Origin: Atrichornis clamosus
Taxonomy: Eukaryota; Chordata; Aves; Passeriformes; Menuridae
Reading direction: 5' to 3'
Assembly: GCA_013400975.1 (NCBI GenBank)
Contig: WBMZ01000162.1
Span: 62,001-126,000 of the forward strand
Length of the DNA stretch: 64,000 bases
A program made the position numbers and the translations under genes. This document shows, in pieces, positions 61,190 through 64,000 of the stretch. Under the pieces are notes generated by a model that ran no database searches, had not been told where the DNA came from, and worked only from the letters and a program-made list of their open reading frames with translations. The first letter of the stretch is position 1. Every line of letters starts with the position of its first letter.

Positions 61190-61325
61190 CACTTCTAGGA
61201 CAAAGTTTATCCTATTTAAATCAGATTAGAGCAAAATAGGTCAAATTAATTGTGTCCTTATTTCTCCCCAATGGGCACAAATGGCGTCTAATGTAATTAA
61301 TCCAGAAATAAATATCTCTGCCACA
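61190..61325. promoter_or_regulatory. Possible conserved non-coding element
   Basis: Mixed-composition sequence holds AAATTAATTG (61242-61251) and TAATTAATCC (61294-61303), homeodomain and bicoid-type words, with no repeat or coding character. It resembles vertebrate developmental enhancers in texture only. Confidence 0.18.
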
Positions 61326-62185
61326 GGTATCAATAGAAGGAGTAAAAAGGAATCAAACCCATAGATTTAATTCTTCTGCTTAAACATAATCATCTCTAAT
61401 ATGCTCCTCCTATGATCAAATGACTGGAAAAGGCACTACCAGAGATGCACCTAGTGAATGGTTCAGTCTGAGGATAACTCGCATTCCAGAAGTGCCAGTT
61501 AGGTGTCTAAAATTTGAGAACAAACCTGCACTGAAATTGATCCAAGCCCTCATCATTTCTTTCTCCACGAAGGAAATTTTTATGAAGCCAACAGCAAAAT
61601 GATGACACTCAGCTCACAGAAGACATTGCCATTTCCATTGTGTGCAGTTAAAAATGTCACTTATCATTTCAGGTTCTCCAGATAGGATCTAATCTTCAGA
61701 CAATCCAACATCATGACTGACCTTTAAATTGTGACAATTGTGACAAATCCACTGGTTCTACTATCCTCTACAATCTTCTTGCTTTGACTGCCCTTTGACT
61801 TTGAATCAGAATGAGAGTTAACAAAACTCTCCATTCACTTTTCTTTTAAACTTTTATGATTCTTTCTCCTCTGCAGGACGAAAACTGGATAACAGTCAAA
61901 TTAAGCAGCTCACAAACTCATGAGTAATAAGTCACTAAGGAAGAATAGAGTACCTAGACTATGCTAAAATTCGCTTCTCCTGGCAAGTTCTTACTGGTGA
62001 CCCCAGAACTTTTCCTTTCATTTACTCTTACCCTTTCTTCTCACATTTCCGTGGACATCTTTTCTCAACATGTAGAAAACTTTTTATCTTATCCATCTTA
62101 AAATATTTCTTTCAAATTCACTTGCCTCCTCCAACTACTGCTCCTTGCCCTGCCCCTTGGCAAGAACCTTACTCCTAAATTTTGA
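61326..62185. other. Non-coding stretch, nothing recognised
   Basis: Short chance frames only. It becomes pyrimidine-rich towards the LINE relic that follows. Confidence 0.5.
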
Positions 62186-63345
62186 TTGTATCTTGTTGTG
62201 AACATGATTTCCTTCTTTCACACCATTTCCTTTAGTTCTTACTCAGTGACTCTTCACAGAGGAGCTTGGCATTTGAGTTACTGGAGTATTTTTCCTGACT
62301 TGTTGTCATCTTTGACAACACTTATTCCTCAGAAAATGTTGTCTTCCCCTTGTTGCAGTGGCTGTCTTCCTTTGGATCTTCCTCTAGTCCTCCACAAGAG
62401 AGCCAGGTCTCTAACCAACCCTCCTCTGTGGCTGCACACTAAGATCTCAGCCTGTTTCTCTGACAGCTCCTCATGGATGTGTAGCTTTCATCTATACTTA
62501 CCAGAGTGATTTATCACTCCCTTCTTTTATTATTAATTCCTTCACATAGTACCCATTTCTGGGTTTTTAGCCTGATCATCAACTTCATCTCTAGCTTCCC
62601 TGCATCTCCTAACATCCTGAACTTCATCCTGAGCAGCAATTGCATCAATTTCATGCTTGCAGTCTCAATCCACACAGCTAATCTCTTTTACAGCTCTCAT
62701 TATCAGCTCATCTTAGTTGTTGCATGATATTTTCCTCTGGCTTTGCGAAACACATTTCCCCATTTCCTGTTCAGAGTGCTCCCACTCACCTATTATTTTC
62801 CATGTCTTTGCATTTTGCTTCTCTTATCTCACTAAATTTAAGCGATGTGTCTATTTTCAAAGCTTTTCATGGCCAGGCCCTACTCTGCCTGTCACCTGTC
62901 ATTCAGTTCTTCAAAGATCACTGTTATCTTTTATTGCTCTACTGTTTCCAATATCCTGCTTGCTAAATTCCAAACGCATTTGTAATAACTTTCTTCCATT
63001 CTCTCCCATGCTGTGGAGATAATGCCGTAAACATCTACTTTATCTTGCTGTCACTGAGAATATTTCTTCTAATTTTCCTTTACCTGATATCAGTAAAATG
63101 CAATGGAAAATCTCCCCTTTTTTGGCAACCTGAAATTCCCTCCCATCTTGCCAATTAGATCTTGTTTCCTTGAAGAAGCCTCTTCATCTCTCTGATGAAA
63201 CTGATAATCTCTTTTTTTAAATTTAAATAGTGACCTTCTGTGGGACAAGGGATATCTTTTATTCTGTGACAACCTCTATATATTGCAGTCATTAAGATAC
63301 AATTAACAGTGTACAACATAAAATAATAATACTGATAATGACAAA
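62186..63345 (+). mobile_element. Ancient L2-type LINE relic with 3' tail
   Basis: The plus strand follows the C-terminal reverse-transcriptase half of an L2-type LINE and runs into its 3' tail. CTGTTTCTCTGACAGCTCCTCATGGATG-like coding (62450-62478) gives ACFSDSSSWM, like the LS.ISSWM block. ATCAGCTCATCTTAG near 62701 lies where ISRLDYC is expected. TCAAAGCTTTTCATGGCCAGG (62857-62877) gives SIFKAFHGQA, like the FKALHGLAP block. GAAATTCCCTCCCATCTTGCC (63132) parallels the WNSLPPHLR block, and GAAGAAGCCTCTTCATCTCTC (63172) the end of the ORF. A GGGACAAGGGATATCTTTTATTCTGTG phrase (63242-63268) leads to an AATAATAAT-rich tail (63320-63345). Frames are broken repeatedly. L2 assignment from memory; an old related non-LTR clade is the alternative. 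Confidence 0.72.
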
Positions 63346-63592
63346 AAAATCTGTTCTAAATTAAAACTCAATGGAAAAGGTTTAGTGGCTTTAAAAATGT
63401 TGTTCACCTGTTGTTTTGGCACACATTTTGCAGTTTCATTGCTGGCCACATCACATTATTTATGGAGCCATGTCATCTGTACAGTATAAGCAAATAGATA
63501 AATGACAACAAAGCATCACTAATAAAGAAGGTTTATTCTTATTTTATCACATGACTGGAACAAGTAAATGTGAAGGCATACTCTAAAATTAC
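63346..63592. other. AT-rich non-coding spacer
   Basis: No gene or repeat was recognised. Confidence 0.5.
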
Positions 63593-63957
63593 CTTGCAAA
63601 TCATCCATTTGATGACTGGATGGCACTGCCCTCTCACTGCCTGAGCCGTCTGCGCTGCTCTCAGCAAACTCTGGACTTCTGTCCCCTCCTCCTCTTCAGC
63701 TGTATTTCCATAGAAAACAAGAGGTGTCTGTGGTGACTGACTGGTGTTCCCTCCTACCTCCAATCCATTTGCTGTCAGCCAGGTTTCCTTTCCTAAGTGC
63801 TTCATGTGAAAATTGCCTTTTAACTACTCTGTTTTGTGCCATTTCCCCCTTGTCCAAAGAGACATATGACAAGTCCTCAGCTCCTCCAGCCTGCCACCTC
63901 TGATAGCATGCTGCCCTGCCTGCCATTTTGTGCTGCAGACTGATAAGAAATTTCCAT
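63593..63957 (-). other. Candidate internal exon, unrecognised
   Basis: On the minus strand a textbook acceptor (TCCTTATTTTCATCTTTCTGCAG) ends at 63958, and a good donor (TTTGCAAG then GTAATTTTAG) begins at 63592, enclosing 365 bp. One frame is open from the acceptor to a TGA at about 63696, and a second is open from about 63820 through the donor, reading TAEEEEGTEVQSLLRAAQTA. No single frame spans the whole, so a coding exon would need an internal shift or other borders. A non-coding RNA exon fits better. I recognise no family. Confidence 0.25.
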
Positions 63958-64000
63958 CTGCAGAAAGATGAAAATAAGGAGTGCAATAGCCACTGACATC
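63958..64000. other. Window edge
   Basis: The pyrimidine-rich part of the candidate acceptor (minus strand) lies here. Nothing else is visible. Confidence 0.4.

Noticed and set aside
1..64000. Prokaryotic-type systems (operons, CRISPR arrays, phage or plasmid genes)
   Set aside because: Repeat content and gene-poor structure show vertebrate nuclear DNA; no such features were seen.

Overview
This window looks like nuclear DNA from a bird, probably of the Neoaves. It holds no bacterial-style gene layout. The organism call rests on repeats that I recognise from memory. There are several CR1 LINE tails with the avian ending (a conserved stretch, then an ATTCTGTG/ATTCTATG-like repeat). There are also two LTRs of the bird ERVL type, which read TGTCCTGG... 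or TGTACTGGG... on the minus strand. No open reading frame has the length or a recognisable domain expected of a host gene. The longest one (178 codons, 47033-47569) is antisense to a CR1 copy. I read the window as intergenic or intronic sequence, possibly containing a few small exons.

Layout. 1-3.0 kb is featureless. 3.05-3.7 kb (perhaps to 4.45 kb) on the minus strand is a decayed hAT-like DNA transposase. It is visible only when stops and frameshifts are tolerated. 9.56-10.05 kb is a CR1 copy with an internal deletion. 16.3-17.8 kb holds an ancient CR1 of the reptile/turtle kind followed by a second CR1, both antisense. 20.65-20.70 kb is a compact cluster of SOX, octamer and homeodomain words. 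26.98-27.54 kb is a solo ERVL LTR flanked by TTAAT on both sides. 28.5-29.03 kb is another ancient CR1, on the plus strand. 45.8-47.56 kb is an ancient antisense LINE with a younger antisense CR1 beside or inside it. 48.79-48.88 kb contains a perfect 15-bp inverted repeat. 52.02-52.58 kb is a well preserved CR1 tail, 54.23-54.81 kb a second ERVL-type LTR, and 59.5 kb a short CR1 tail. 62.19-63.35 kb is an ancient L2-type LINE ending in its AT-rich tail.

Possible exons. Five stretches combine an open frame with a plausible splice site: 4.6-4.83, 12.81-12.95, 32.50-32.67, 60.49-60.60 and 63.96-63.59 kb (minus). None matches a family I know, so all are low-confidence candidates. I see no tRNA, rRNA, CRISPR array, operon or CpG island.

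The most useful result is the layer of very old, hard-to-see mobile elements: the hAT transposase, the L2-type LINE and three reptile-type CR1/LINE relics. I found no gene cluster that would count as a new biological system. All family assignments come from reading and memory, not from a search.
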